Source: an uncultured Eubacteriales bacterium | Lineage (GTDB): Bacteria > Bacillota > Clostridia > Peptostreptococcales > Anaerovoracaceae | Direction of reading: 5' to 3' | Length of the DNA stretch: 64,000 nt | NCBI GenBank assembly: GCA_902763505.1 | Contig: CACWSO010000006.1 | Span: forward strand, 1-64,000 | In this document: positions 47,882 to 57,107 of the stretch, piece by piece | Position numbering within the stretch: the stretch's first letter is position 1 | Layout: each line of letters begins with the position of its first letter | Program-made: the position numbers and the translations under genes | The notes under the pieces: model-generated | Told to the model about the DNA's origin: nothing | The model's database searches: none | What the model saw: the letters and a program-made list of their open reading frames with translations, nothing else

Positions 47882-48444
47882 ATTTCGCCTCCTGTTCTGT
47901 CCTGTGTGCCTTTCCCTGCGAAACTTGGATCGTCCAGTCCCTTCCAGCCGAAACGGATGATGGAAAAGACGATGGAAGCAAGTATTACTAACTCATTCAG
48001 TACGCCGCCGTATGCTCCCTCAATCAGGTCATACGTCATCCACGCCGGTGAGACGCAGAAGAGTTCCGCCAAACGGAGCTTTTTGGCACTGTTCGTCCAG
48101 TAGCCAAGGGTGCCAACCGTCATCGCGATGAACGGAAGGATGTCCAGCGGACCGCTCCAGGTCGCGATCATGTAAATCAGGGATGGTACACACAGCAGCG
48201 GTGCCATGCCTTTCCAATTTAGCCATTTCCAGTCGTCGATTTTGCAGAGCAGCAGATTCCGCACGATCTGCATACCCATGTTGAAGAGCCCGCCGTAGGC
48301 GCCCAGCAGGTAGAACTGGATGCCGTAGAAGACGTTGGCAACTGACTGGATGACGTACAGTCCTTTATTCGATTTGACCTGGAAGGACGCGATGAAGCAC
48401 AGTGTGGACAGTACTCCGAATCCGTTTGCGATGAGGTGGATCAT
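47869..48444 (-). CDS. YgjV family inner membrane protein
   Basis: 191 residues with five to six hydrophobic helices: MIHLIANGFGVLSTLCFIASFQV at the N-terminus, FYLLGAYGGLFNMGMQIVRNLLL, and WMTYDLIEGAYGGVLNELVILASIV. YgjV-type proteins have no proven function. AGGAGC precedes the ATG. A paralogue lies at 57108-57641 (same WKW, YWT(N/D)(S/N)A(K/Q)K and RLG/RLA signatures). It is divergent from the LysR gene, which may control it. Confidence 0.88.
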   Translation of the reverse strand: MIHLIANGFGVLSTLCFIASFQVKSNKGLYVIQSVANVFYGIQFYLLGAYGGLFNMGMQIVRNLLLCKIDDWKWLNWKGMAPLLCVPSLIYMIATWSGPLDILPFIAMTVGTLGYWTNSAKKLRLAELFCVSPAWMTYDLIEGAYGGVLNELVILASIVFSIIRFGWKGLDDPSFAGKGTQDRTGGEICQA

Positions 48445-48525
48445 TTTCTGCTCCTGATTTCCTAGTTGATTCTTCTTTCAATTATGATTATACTGATGAT
48501 GAAACATTTGAAAAGCGAATGATAT

Positions 48526-48540
48526 TAATGTTAAACATTA
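48526..48540. promoter_or_regulatory. Inverted repeat between the YgjV and LysR genes, candidate LysR site
   Basis: TAATGTT-A-AACATTA is a perfect dyad with 7-base arms about one central base. It lies 63 bases before the LysR-type start and 82 bases before the divergent YgjV start. LysR proteins usually bind such dyads and regulate the divergent gene. Confidence 0.6.
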
Positions 48541-48603
48541 CAAGTTCTCATGTATAAACCAGTCGCATGTCAGGTTGCATGATGCAAAAGCAAGGAGTCC
48601 GAA

Positions 48604-49479
48604 ATGAACAATTCACAGATCAGATATGAGATATTCCTGAAGGTCGCAGAGCTCGGCAATATCACCCTTGCGGCGGATGCGCTCAGCTACACCCAGTCCG
48701 GCGTCAGCCACGCGATTGCCGCTATGGAGCGGGAAGCCGGCTGCACGTTGTTTCACCGCAGCAAGACCGGCGTGACGCTGACGGAAAACGGCCGGCAGTT
48801 ACTCCCTCTGGTGCAGGAGCTTGTAAATAAACAACACTCTCTAGATCAAGCTATGGATGCCCTGTCCAACCGCGTCGCCGGCACCCTGCGCATCGGAAGT
48901 TTTACCAGCTTCACAGCAATCTGGATGGCCAGAATCATCCAAGACTTCACAACGCAGTACCCTGATGTGAAAATCGAACTGACCAATGGGGTTTACAGAG
49001 ATATTGAGAACGGTATCGCAGAAGGACGATTGGACTGCGGCTTCCTGAGCGCTATTGAAAACGACCCTCTGGACTTCACGCCTCTGTTCGATGACCCGAT
49101 GATGGTGATTCTGTCACCGAAACATGCTCTTGCAAAAGCAGCATCCATGCCTTTGCATGATTTGAAAAAGTATCCTTTCATCTCGCAGTTCCAGGGTTCC
49201 AATCACGATATGCAGCAGGTTCTCAAAAAAGCGAAGATTCGTCCAAAGACAAAATATACTCTGGATGATGACATTTCTGTAATGGGAATGGTTGCGCAGG
49301 ATGAGGGCATCGCATTGGTGCCAGAGATGATGATTAAGACATGTGCCTTTGATCTTGCCGCGATTCCGCTGAATCCGCCGCAGCACCGCACTATCGGGCT
49401 TGCCACCCTTCCAATCAAAGAGACCACCCTTCTGGTCAGGACGTTTACTGAGTTCTGCAAAAGCTACGATTTCGCCTGA
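48604..49479 (+). CDS. LysR family transcriptional regulator
   Basis: 291 residues. The winged helix at the N-terminus is YEIFLKVAELGNITLAADALSYTQSGVSHAIAAMEREAGCTLFHR. The effector-binding domain follows (LRIGSFTSFTAIWMARIIQDFTTQYPDVKIELT near 97-129, PDY/FISQF later). AAGGAG lies 6 bases before the ATG. It is divergent from the YgjV-DUF554 pair, and its 3' end overlaps the DMT transporter gene on the other strand by 16 bases. Confidence 0.92.
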   Translation: MNNSQIRYEIFLKVAELGNITLAADALSYTQSGVSHAIAAMEREAGCTLFHRSKTGVTLTENGRQLLPLVQELVNKQHSLDQAMDALSNRVAGTLRIGSFTSFTAIWMARIIQDFTTQYPDVKIELTNGVYRDIENGIAEGRLDCGFLSAIENDPLDFTPLFDDPMMVILSPKHALAKAASMPLHDLKKYPFISQFQGSNHDMQQVLKKAKIRPKTKYTLDDDISVMGMVAQDEGIALVPEMMIKTCAFDLAAIPLNPPQHRTIGLATLPIKETTLLVRTFTEFCKSYDFA

Positions 49480-50435
49480 TCTGCCGGTCTCACCTGATCT
49501 GCTGGTTTCGTCTGATCTGCCGCTGCAGCACGATTTTTCCCGGTGCCGAACCCGAGTACGATGAAGATGCCGATGAAGATCAGCGCCATGCCGAGGGCGA
49601 TGGACCAGCTCATAGGTTCATGAAGAACGACGACGCCGGACAATACGCCGACTGCAGGTACGCCCATAATAGCAATGGACGCCTGCCCTGCCTCCATATG
49701 GGTCAGAATGTAATTCCACAACAGAAAGGCAAAGGCTGACGCGATAAGTCCGTTGTACAGAAGTGTGCCGATTCCAAGCGCCGCAGTCTTTGCCGTCTCC
49801 GAAAGAAGCGCTGTCCCACCCGCGAGGGCCTCGGGAGCACCGATAAAGAGATACAAAAGCAGTACGAACGACCCGCAGGCCATCTGCCACGCCGTGTACT
49901 GGAGCATATCGCAGTCCGTCAGTTTCAGCTTTATGATGATGTTGGATACAGCCCAGATAACGGCTGCTCCCAACGCCAGAAAGGCTGCCCAAAGGTGCTC
50001 CGTCATATCTACATTCATCAGAATGAACAGCCCGACGACACTGAATACAATACCCAGCAGCTTGCGCAGGGTGAATTTTTCGTGCAGGAAGAAAACGGCG
50101 AGAACGCAGACAAAGATGGACTGCATGTAGTCCAGGACTGCCGTCAGCCCCGCGCCGATGAATTTGGTGCAAAGCTGCACGATTGTATTGTTGATGGACA
50201 TCATCAGGACGCCGGTAATGGCGATCCACGGCCAGAACTGCCGCGGCGGAATCAGTTTGCCGCGCACCGCGCAAACGATCAGAAGAGCGACTGCGCCAAT
50301 AGAAAACCGGATCGCCACAAAGAAGGCCGGCGGAAAATAATCATTCGCCACACGCATGACGACCCAGTTGAATCCCCAGATCAGGAACAACAGCAAAAGC
50401 TGCGGTATAACGTTTTTTTGCACTTGCTGAGCCAT
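49464..50435 (-). CDS. EamA/DMT superfamily transporter
   Basis: 323 residues with ten hydrophobic segments in two EamA repeats (LLFLIWGFNWVVMRVANDYFPPAFFVAIRFSIGAVAL in the first, WAVSNIIIKLKLTDCDMLQYTAWQMACGSFVLLLYLF in the second). Exports a small metabolite that is not identified. The C-terminus is a Lys/Asp/Pro-rich tail with repeats of QTKPADQVRPADQ. It ends inside the LysR coding frame and lies 10 bases after the large sensor gene on the same strand. The ribosome binding site is weak. Confidence 0.88.
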   Translation of the reverse strand: MAQQVQKNVIPQLLLLFLIWGFNWVVMRVANDYFPPAFFVAIRFSIGAVALLIVCAVRGKLIPPRQFWPWIAITGVLMMSINNTIVQLCTKFIGAGLTAVLDYMQSIFVCVLAVFFLHEKFTLRKLLGIVFSVVGLFILMNVDMTEHLWAAFLALGAAVIWAVSNIIIKLKLTDCDMLQYTAWQMACGSFVLLLYLFIGAPEALAGGTALLSETAKTAALGIGTLLYNGLIASAFAFLLWNYILTHMEAGQASIAIMGVPAVGVLSGVVVLHEPMSWSIALGMALIFIGIFIVLGFGTGKNRAAAADQTKPADQVRPADQAKS

Positions 50436-50445
50436 ATCTACCGCA

Positions 50446-53400
50446 CTATGATTGCTGTCCTTTATATTCCAGACAGAGCATGGTCAGATCATCGAACTGC
50501 TCTGCATCCTTGACAAAGTCATTGACTGCTTCATGTACGTTATGAATCAGCTGTTCCGGAGCGGCCTGTGCATCTGCATTCAGAGCATCGAGCGCACGTT
50601 CAATGGTGAACATCTTCAGATCAGCATTGGTCGCCTCAGGCAGACCATCTGTATATACGAAGAACTTGTCGCCCGGTTTGAGCTGCAGCTCATATCCCTT
50701 GTACTTCACTCCATCCATGCCGCCGAGAACAAATCCGTGTTTCTGCTTGTATAACTCAAACAGCCCATCAGCGCGTTTGAGTACCGGATACTCATGGCCG
50801 GCGTTGGCCGCAGTCAGTTTCCCTGTTGATAATTCCAGAATGCCCATCCATGCAGTGATGAACATCTCCATCGGATTGTTGTCGCAAATAGTCTCATTCG
50901 TTTTGTTCAATGTTTCTTCAACGGACAGGCCCATCTTCGCAAAACTCTTCATGACGACCTTCGTGTTCATCATGTACAGAGACGCAGGAATGCCCTTTCC
51001 GCTGACGTCTGCCATCACCAGACCGAGGTGATCATCATCGATCAGGAAGTAGTCGTAGAAATCACCTCCAACTGCACGGGCAGGCTCCGAACTTGCAAAG
51101 ATATCGAAATCATCCCGGTCAGGGAACGGAGGATACTCGTGCGGCAGAACGCTCATCTGAATCCGGTTCGCCATCTGAAGTTCGCCGTTGATACGTTCCT
51201 TTTCGGCTTCTTCACGATGCTTCTGTTCCATCTTCTTCAGATTGCGCTGTACATACCATCTGGACAGCAGGAACAGAAGCCCCATCAGAAGCATTATGAG
51301 AACGATGTAAAACCATGCAAATTCCGTTATGGATTTTTTCTTATTGATGATCACTGAAAGAGTCTTGCTGTCATTGCCAAGTTCATCCTTCAGCTTCATC
51401 ACATATGTGTATGAGCCACCCTTTAGATTTGTGTAAATCATCGGGTGCATTTCGCTCTGCTTATACTCCATCGGATGCGTGTCAAATCCCTCCAACTGCA
51501 TCGAAACGGTTGGATCTGTCAGCGAGTAATTAAATACATATCCGTATATCGTTAGCTTCCTGACATCGGATGGAATGGTAAACTCTCTGTTTTCGTCGGG
51601 ATAATAATACTTCCCGTCTGCAACGATAAACGGAACGTCCTGCTTAATATTGCTGAAATCCTTCACAGGTTCGTTGATGTTGACATGCATTACGCCGGTA
51701 CTTCCTGAGAGATACAAATCGCCGTCCTTCGTCAGTTCACTGTGGGAATTGCTGACTGCAGTACCCGACATACCATTGGCGATTCCGTAATGCGTGTAAT
51801 TGATTTTCTCGTTTGCGAGCATTTCATCTGCGGATACAACATAAAGGCCATCACTGCTGGCGACCCACATTTCCCCTCTGTCGTTTTCAAAGATATCCAG
51901 ATTATCTGTATACGGGAAGTGTTTTACCGTTGTTACTTTGTAGTCCGTCGTCATATAAGCAACGGAATTGCCTGTGATGAGCCAGAACACATCACGTTTA
52001 GAATCGTAGTAGATATGCATGACAACGCCTGAGGACAGGCCGTCTTTTTTATCAATGCAGCGGACGCCATTCTTCCCCAAGGCATAGATACCGCCGCCGT
52101 TGGAGCCGGCCAGAATATCCCCGTTCGGCGCATTGGCCAAAGTCAGAAGTTCCTTCGTTTTGATTCCTTCATTCTCACCGTAGAAATCAGTCACCTTGTC
52201 GCCTTTGATGACGCATACACCGCCGGTGCACGCTACCTGGATGGATCCATCCGGTGTCTCATCCATTACACGAATACGGTCAGAAGGAATTCCCTCCTTC
52301 TCAGAGAATACCACCATTTCCCCATGGTCATAGCGAACCAGGCCCAGAGACTGCCATGTGGCGATCCAAAGTCTGTCTTTGGTATCTCGCGAAATAGAAC
52401 GGATACGCACGCCGTCCAAATATTGGATCAGATCATCAGTCTGAATCTCGTCGCCGGATGCATATCGGGCTTCTGTAACAGGCACCTCGGACACAGGACC
52501 GTCTTTGCCGATTACAACCATGCCATCTTCCATTCCGACGTACAGATTATCCTCAACCATACAAGTTGAGTTGACCACTTCCGCTGGGATGTCGTATTTC
52601 TCGAACAGATTTGTGAAACGGTTCGAGACTATCTTCATGACGCCCTGACGCGATGAAGAAAACCACAGATTCCCCTCGTAGTCTTCCATGACGTTGGTGA
52701 TCGCATGCTTAAATGGCACGTTGTCCAGATAATGAAACCCTTTCTCATCGATCAAACCAATGCCGTTGTTTGCGCAGATCCAGTAATTATCGTCAATCTT
52801 TTTGATATAGCTGACGCTGCTCAGCGGTGAAATGTCGATTGTTTCTGAAGGGGTCGGATTGCCTTTGGCTTTACAGTGATAGATTTCGGATCCCTCTGTG
52901 CCGAAATAAATCATTGTCGGATCTTCAGGATCCGGGAATATGCTGGTGATGCCTTTGATGTTGGCTTTTGAATGATCAAGATAACTGACCAGTTTATCCT
53001 TCTTGATTGAGAATAAATCGTTTTCGCTGCTGATGCCGTAGACGGTTCCGTCGATTCCGGTTTCCAGTTCTTCCACATACACGTTTTCAATCTTCGGATG
53101 GTCCAAAGTCTCAACATGATAGTTGGAAGAGATGACCGAAATGCCTGAAATGGTGCCGGCATAAATCCGTCCATCCTCACCCTCTGTGATATCGCGGACC
53201 TTTGCAGCGGGCAGACCTTGTTCCTCACTGAAAAAGCGAAATTCATCCTGCTCCATCAGCGCGATTCCGTCCTCGTTCGTACCGATCCACATGCGGTCCT
53301 GGCTGTCCACATACAGACATCCGGCGCCTGTGATACCATTTTTTGTATCGATTCGCTCGAAATCAGTCCCGTCATAACGGATCAGTCCGCCGTAGCTTCC

Positions 53401-53646
53401 AATCCAGATAAATCCTTCTTTCGTGTGTGCGATATCGTTGGCGACAGCTGTCGGCAAACCATTGGCGTTGTCGTAAACGACCGCCGAATAGTGATCGGCA
53501 TCTTCGATAGGATCTACCGTTTCCTTTTCCGCCGCTTCATCATCGGCAAAGGCCGTCATCGACACCAAAAAAAGCGCAAGCAAAAGGCATACTAAAGTGC
53601 CTGCTCTGCGCTTTGTTATGATTGTATTTCCAGCCACCTTTTTCAT
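50446..53646 (-). CDS. Propeller sensor with SpoIIE-type PP2C phosphatase output
   Basis: 1066 residues. A signal segment (LVCLLLALFLVSMTAFA) precedes an extracellular beta-propeller of Reg_prop repeats (~50-640), for example GFIWIGSYGGLIRYD, RMWIGTNEDGIALM and RLWIATWQSLGLVRYD. A Y_Y_Y domain follows at ~680-765 (VSMQLEGFDTHPMEYKQSEM, YTNLKGGSYTYVMKLKDE), then one transmembrane helix at ~785 (FAWFYIVLIMLLMGLLFLLS), a coiled coil, and a PP2C-type domain at ~840-1060 with GGDFYDYF, DVSGKGIPASLYM and FDDLTMLCLE. This fits an RsbU-like membrane phosphatase that dephosphorylates an anti-anti-sigma or similar partner on sensing a ligand outside. No such partner gene is visible in the window. Confidence 0.88.
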   Translation of the reverse strand: MKKVAGNTIITKRRAGTLVCLLLALFLVSMTAFADDEAAEKETVDPIEDADHYSAVVYDNANGLPTAVANDIAHTKEGFIWIGSYGGLIRYDGTDFERIDTKNGITGAGCLYVDSQDRMWIGTNEDGIALMEQDEFRFFSEEQGLPAAKVRDITEGEDGRIYAGTISGISVISSNYHVETLDHPKIENVYVEELETGIDGTVYGISSENDLFSIKKDKLVSYLDHSKANIKGITSIFPDPEDPTMIYFGTEGSEIYHCKAKGNPTPSETIDISPLSSVSYIKKIDDNYWICANNGIGLIDEKGFHYLDNVPFKHAITNVMEDYEGNLWFSSSRQGVMKIVSNRFTNLFEKYDIPAEVVNSTCMVEDNLYVGMEDGMVVIGKDGPVSEVPVTEARYASGDEIQTDDLIQYLDGVRIRSISRDTKDRLWIATWQSLGLVRYDHGEMVVFSEKEGIPSDRIRVMDETPDGSIQVACTGGVCVIKGDKVTDFYGENEGIKTKELLTLANAPNGDILAGSNGGGIYALGKNGVRCIDKKDGLSSGVVMHIYYDSKRDVFWLITGNSVAYMTTDYKVTTVKHFPYTDNLDIFENDRGEMWVASSDGLYVVSADEMLANEKINYTHYGIANGMSGTAVSNSHSELTKDGDLYLSGSTGVMHVNINEPVKDFSNIKQDVPFIVADGKYYYPDENREFTIPSDVRKLTIYGYVFNYSLTDPTVSMQLEGFDTHPMEYKQSEMHPMIYTNLKGGSYTYVMKLKDELGNDSKTLSVIINKKKSITEFAWFYIVLIMLLMGLLFLLSRWYVQRNLKKMEQKHREEAEKERINGELQMANRIQMSVLPHEYPPFPDRDDFDIFASSEPARAVGGDFYDYFLIDDDHLGLVMADVSGKGIPASLYMMNTKVVMKSFAKMGLSVEETLNKTNETICDNNPMEMFITAWMGILELSTGKLTAANAGHEYPVLKRADGLFELYKQKHGFVLGGMDGVKYKGYELQLKPGDKFFVYTDGLPEATNADLKMFTIERALDALNADAQAAPEQLIHNVHEAVNDFVKDAEQFDDLTMLCLEYKGQQS

Positions 53647-53750
53647 AGGTTCCAATCCTTAATACCTTTAATCCCAATTACAGTGTCATTATAATACAAA
53701 TCATGCTCTCGGAACAGAAAAACTGTAATTCTCGCCAAAGTGATTTGCTC

Positions 53751-54413
53751 TTATCTGCACTTATGTCCAGAAGCCGCTTCAAACTGATATTTCACGATTC
53801 CAAGATCCGTCTTCGCGAATGGACCGCGCTTCGCTGTAATGACCGCTTTCCCATCTTCCAAAGACAACAAAAACTTCTGCTGATTCATTGCTGTCGGTGC
53901 CTTCAGTGCAGCGTCAAGACCTTCCTTAAACCAGTCCGGCATGTCTGCTTCTTTCACATTGCAGACCTTGGAGGCCGGCTTGGATTTCCGCTCTGCTCCC
54001 TGTGTCTGCCCATAACCGATGGTGATGACACAGACGAGTTTCTCCCCTGCGCCTATTTCCGCAGCGCTCTTGCCTTTGCTGTAGGTGCCGCCAACCCAGC
54101 AGGTGTTCAGCCCCATTCGCTGCGCTTCCAGCACAATGCGCTGTCCGTAATAACCGCAGCATTCATCCAGATCGTTCATGCTTTTGCGTCCAATCAGCGC
54201 AATGTAGTTTTTTGCTCCTTCAAACTTCCCGTAGTGAGCCAGAAATGAATTAAAACAGTCCGGATCATCCAGAATCAGCTGTATGTGGAGTCCGCTCTGC
54301 TCATTGCACTCTTCAATGAGCGCATTGAGTTTCCCGACCAATTCGCTGTCGATCGGCCGGTCCTGATATTGTCTCACACTGTGTCTTGTGTTGATTGCTT
54401 CTTTGATATCCAT
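53751..54413 (-). CDS. Nitroreductase family protein
   Basis: 220 residues. The family signature AINTRHSVRQYQDRPID at the N-terminus binds FMN. The C-terminal half has MGLNTCWVGGTYSKG and PTAMNQQKFLLSL. It belongs to the short nitroreductase branch, which reduces nitro compounds, quinones or dehalogenates substrates; the specific substrate is unknown. AAGGAG precedes the ATG. Its leader contains a slippable tandem repeat, so expression may vary in a population. Confidence 0.9.
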   Translation of the reverse strand: MDIKEAINTRHSVRQYQDRPIDSELVGKLNALIEECNEQSGLHIQLILDDPDCFNSFLAHYGKFEGAKNYIALIGRKSMNDLDECCGYYGQRIVLEAQRMGLNTCWVGGTYSKGKSAAEIGAGEKLVCVITIGYGQTQGAERKSKPASKVCNVKEADMPDWFKEGLDAALKAPTAMNQQKFLLSLEDGKAVITAKRGPFAKTDLGIVKYQFEAASGHKCR

Positions 54414-54432
54414 GTAATCCCTTCTCCTTGTA

Positions 54433-54504
54433 TTTATGAGTTTATGAGTTTATGAGTTTATGAATTTATGTATCTATGTATGTATCTATATATCTATCTA
54501 TTAT
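54433..54504. repeat. Short tandem repeats in the leader of the nitroreductase gene
   Basis: TTTATGAG occurs three times in a row (54433-54456), followed by TTTATGAA and TTTATGTA, and then TATC/TATG tetranucleotide units through 54500. It lies 20-90 bases before the minus-strand start codon and before its ribosome binding site. This is the sort of tract that changes length by slippage. Confidence 0.85.
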
Positions 54505-54511
54505 GTTTCGC

Positions 54512-55621
54512 CTAATCGTTGGTGTGCCTTAATTCTTCCAGAATTGCGTTCGCCGTGGGCGGACAGCCCATCACGCACCGCTTTGCGCCGGCGCAGCACT
54601 TTCCGATGCCAAGTCCGTCCAAAGTCTTTCCCTGATAGCCCTGTCCGATGTATATCCTGCCATTGTATGCCCCGCCTTTGCTTCCAATGCCCTCTTCGTC
54701 TGCGATGTGAAGCGCCCTGACCAAGGTTCCGAAACAAGCGGAACAGGCACTGTCCGCATGTACATTGCGCGTCAGTTTCTGCACTTTCCCGGATGGCTGC
54801 GGGTATTCCCGCGCTGCAGCCGGTTCATTGAGCCGTTTGATGTCTTCTGCCGATACCGCAGTGGAGCCTGCGCCCCACTCTTCTGCGAGGCCGATGTATG
54901 GAACATCTTCCGTATCCAGTCCCATGAGCTGACATCCGTAGGCATCGATCTGTACCGCATCCGTTCCCAAAAACATTCGGTTGGTCTGCACTGGGTTTCC
55001 GCCTTCCTCGTAATCCAGGTCGCCGCAAATGCTGTCAACGATGACAAGGTCGGGTTTTAGCACGGCCGACAATGCGGCAATGGGCTCAAACAGTCCTTCT
55101 GCGTGGAACTCCCGTTTCTCATGATCCGGCACGCATCCCTTCATGTTCTTCAGCGCACAGGTTATTGCAGTCTGACAGTGGCCTTTCAGCACCGGCAAAT
55201 CAATCAGGTAGTCTGCATCCAGCGCTCTGCAGGCGATATCCATCGGCCGCAGCGGTGTCTCCACCCGTCTGAGCTTATCCTTCTTCAAGTCAAAGAACGG
55301 CACTCCATACCTGTCGCACACCTTGTCATAGCCGCAGGCCTTCATTGATGCCTCTGTCTTCGCGCCATACCAAGAGCTCTCGATGATGGAGATGTTGGTG
55401 AATCCCTCTTCCTGCAGATATTCAATGCATCCCGAAAGAACCCCGGCGTGGGTTGTCGCTCCTTCCTCCGGGTTTGCTGCGAGGATCAGATTCGGCTTCA
55501 GCGCAATGTTTGCATTCCGCGGGAAACTGGCTGCGATTTTGTCTGCTATGCCAGCCGCCTGCATCAGCGCCTTTGTCATCTCATGGGCATCTGTACCATA
55601 GATTTCGTAGATTTTTGACAT
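54512..55621 (-). CDS. DUF362 domain protein with cysteine-rich end
   Basis: 369 residues. The DUF362 part (ALKPNLILAANPEEGATTHAGVL, GVPFFDLKK, DLPVLKGHCQTAITCALKNMKG) spans ~35-290. The last 80 residues contain cysteines in CSACFGTLVRAL and CCAGAKRCVMGCPPT, which may bind an iron-sulfur cluster. DUF362 proteins are usually linked to ferredoxin-type electron transfer, and their exact function is unknown. AGGGAG precedes the ATG. It lies 18 bases after a small membrane-protein gene. Confidence 0.88.
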   Translation of the reverse strand: MSKIYEIYGTDAHEMTKALMQAAGIADKIAASFPRNANIALKPNLILAANPEEGATTHAGVLSGCIEYLQEEGFTNISIIESSWYGAKTEASMKACGYDKVCDRYGVPFFDLKKDKLRRVETPLRPMDIACRALDADYLIDLPVLKGHCQTAITCALKNMKGCVPDHEKREFHAEGLFEPIAALSAVLKPDLVIVDSICGDLDYEEGGNPVQTNRMFLGTDAVQIDAYGCQLMGLDTEDVPYIGLAEEWGAGSTAVSAEDIKRLNEPAAAREYPQPSGKVQKLTRNVHADSACSACFGTLVRALHIADEEGIGSKGGAYNGRIYIGQGYQGKTLDGLGIGKCCAGAKRCVMGCPPTANAILEELRHTND

Positions 55622-55646
55622 GTTATTACTCCCTGGCGAAGTGCAC

Positions 55647-55829
55647 TTACTCTTCTTCCTTCTCCTTTTCTTTTCTCTTCGGATCTACGTCACGGAAGAG
55701 AAACGAGAGAACCTGTCCTACTGCATATAATGCAACTCCGGCAAATGCAGTAGCAGCTCCTGCTGCAGCAAGTGATTTCGCAGCGCTTGATGCATTTGAT
55801 GTGTTTGTTGTGTTCTTTTCTTTATCCAT
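55647..55829 (-). CDS. Small single-span membrane protein (60 residues)
   Basis: Begins MDKEKNTTNTSNASSAAKSL, one transmembrane segment (AGAATAFAGVALYAVGQVLSFLF at ~23-45) and a charged tail (RDVDPKRKEKEKEEE). AAAGGGG precedes the ATG. It lies between the carbonic anhydrase and DUF362 genes. No family is recognised. Confidence 0.65.
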   Translation of the reverse strand: MDKEKNTTNTSNASSAAKSLAAAGAATAFAGVALYAVGQVLSFLFRDVDPKRKEKEKEEE

Positions 55830-55896
55830 TTTGAAAACCCCTTTCTGTTATTTCTGCAATGCTATTTCTGCAATCCCGACGGATCACAAAACTGAA

Positions 55897-56469
55897 TTAC
55901 ATAAACGTAACGGTACCGTCTTCGATATCATAGATCGCACCCACGACTTCAACCCCTTTGTCGTCATCAATTGGGTGAATCTTTAATTCCTCCCGGATTC
56001 TCTGCACGCCGTGCTCAACGTTCAGACAGGTTGCCTTGTATTCATCTTTTTCATCGCCTATAGCAAAGGCAATATCTTTCAGGATGTAATCGATAAAGCC
56101 GCCAGAATGACCTTCGATGACCGCCTTGATAGCGCCGCATCCGGTATGTCCCAGCATGACAATCAGTTTTGTTCCCAGATGTTCTGCCGCATATTCGATG
56201 CTGCCAAGCTGATGATTGTCCAGTACATTGCCTACGACTCTGATCACAAACAGATCCCCGATTCCAGCGGAAAAGATGCTTTCCGGTATCACTCTGGAAT
56301 CCGAACAGGAAATGATGATTGCATACGGCTCCTGGCCTTCCAACGCCGTCTTCCGGCGCATCTCTGCTGATACATCGCCGATTCTTGCCTTTGCATCTCC
56401 TGCCTTTGCGGCAAGATAGTTCTGATTGCCCTCAATGAGCTTTTGTTTTGCTTCTGCTGCTGAAATCAT
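55897..56469 (-). CDS. Beta-class carbonic anhydrase
   Basis: 190 residues. The zinc ligands are visible: C55 in ISCSDSRVIP (with D57 and R59), and H108 and C111 in MLGHTGCGA. It interconverts carbon dioxide and bicarbonate. Length and motif order are those of the beta class found in many anaerobes. GAGGGAACG precedes the ATG. It is followed on the same strand by the acetyltransferase gene upstream; they may be co-transcribed. Confidence 0.95.
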   Translation of the reverse strand: MISAAEAKQKLIEGNQNYLAAKAGDAKARIGDVSAEMRRKTALEGQEPYAIIISCSDSRVIPESIFSAGIGDLFVIRVVGNVLDNHQLGSIEYAAEHLGTKLIVMLGHTGCGAIKAVIEGHSGGFIDYILKDIAFAIGDEKDEYKATCLNVEHGVQRIREELKIHPIDDDKGVEVVGAIYDIEDGTVTFM

Positions 56470-56487
56470 TTCCGTTCCCTCTCTTGA

Positions 56488-57051
56488 TTACAATTTCCGG
56501 ATGATCTTGGCTGGTACACCGCCGACGATGGTATCTGCAGGAACATCCTGTGTGACTACAGCACCTGCTGCAACAACGGCATTATCGCCAATCGTAACAC
56601 CTTTCGTCACGACGGCGTTCGCACCGATCCAGACGCGTTTGCCGATATGAATCGGCGCCGGATGAAGCTGCTGTCTCTTCTCCGGTGCAAAATCATGATC
56701 CAAGGTTGCCAGCACGACGCCGTGCCCAATCAATGCACCCTCATCAATGGTGATTCCGCCCTGATCCTGGAATTTGCAGCCGGCGTTGATGAAAACATTC
56801 CGGCCGATGGTGATGTTCTTGCCGAAGTCTGTATAGAACGGCGGAAATAGTCCGAACCCCTCGCCGACCGGTTTGCCGATCAGCTCTGAAAACAGCGATG
56901 CAAGTTCCTCCGGCTCGTGGTACTGTGTATTGATCTGCATGGTGATTTTCTGCGCCTGACGGCTATAGTAGCGCATCAGTTCAATCACCTCAAAGTCTTC
57001 GCCCAATGTGTCGCCGTTGTTGAAGTGCTCCAGTAATTCTTTCAGTTCCAT
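56488..57051 (-). CDS. Sugar O-acetyltransferase (LbH hexapeptide family)
   Basis: 187 residues. N-terminal helices are followed by a left-handed beta-helix made of hexapeptides: [39 protein letters not shown], and [41 protein letters not shown]. This is the maltose/galactoside O-acetyltransferase layout, with the active-site His in the LDHDF loop. It acetylates sugars, often for detoxification. AAGGAGG precedes the ATG. Confidence 0.9.
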   Translation of the reverse strand: MELKELLEHFNNGDTLGEDFEVIELMRYYSRQAQKITMQINTQYHEPEELASLFSELIGKPVGEGFGLFPPFYTDFGKNITIGRNVFINAGCKFQDQGGITIDEGALIGHGVVLATLDHDFAPEKRQQLHPAPIHIGKRVWIGANAVVTKGVTIGDNAVVAAGAVVTQDVPADTIVGGVPAKIIRKL

Positions 57052-57107
57052 ATTCTAGCCTCCTTGGTCTCTTCTGCTCGAACTGTATGAATGGTCAAAT
57101 TGTATGC

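Noticed and set aside
49464-49479. 16-base overlap of the LysR and DMT genes as a special feature
   Set aside because: Convergent overlaps of this size are common in compact genomes, and neither product looks truncated.
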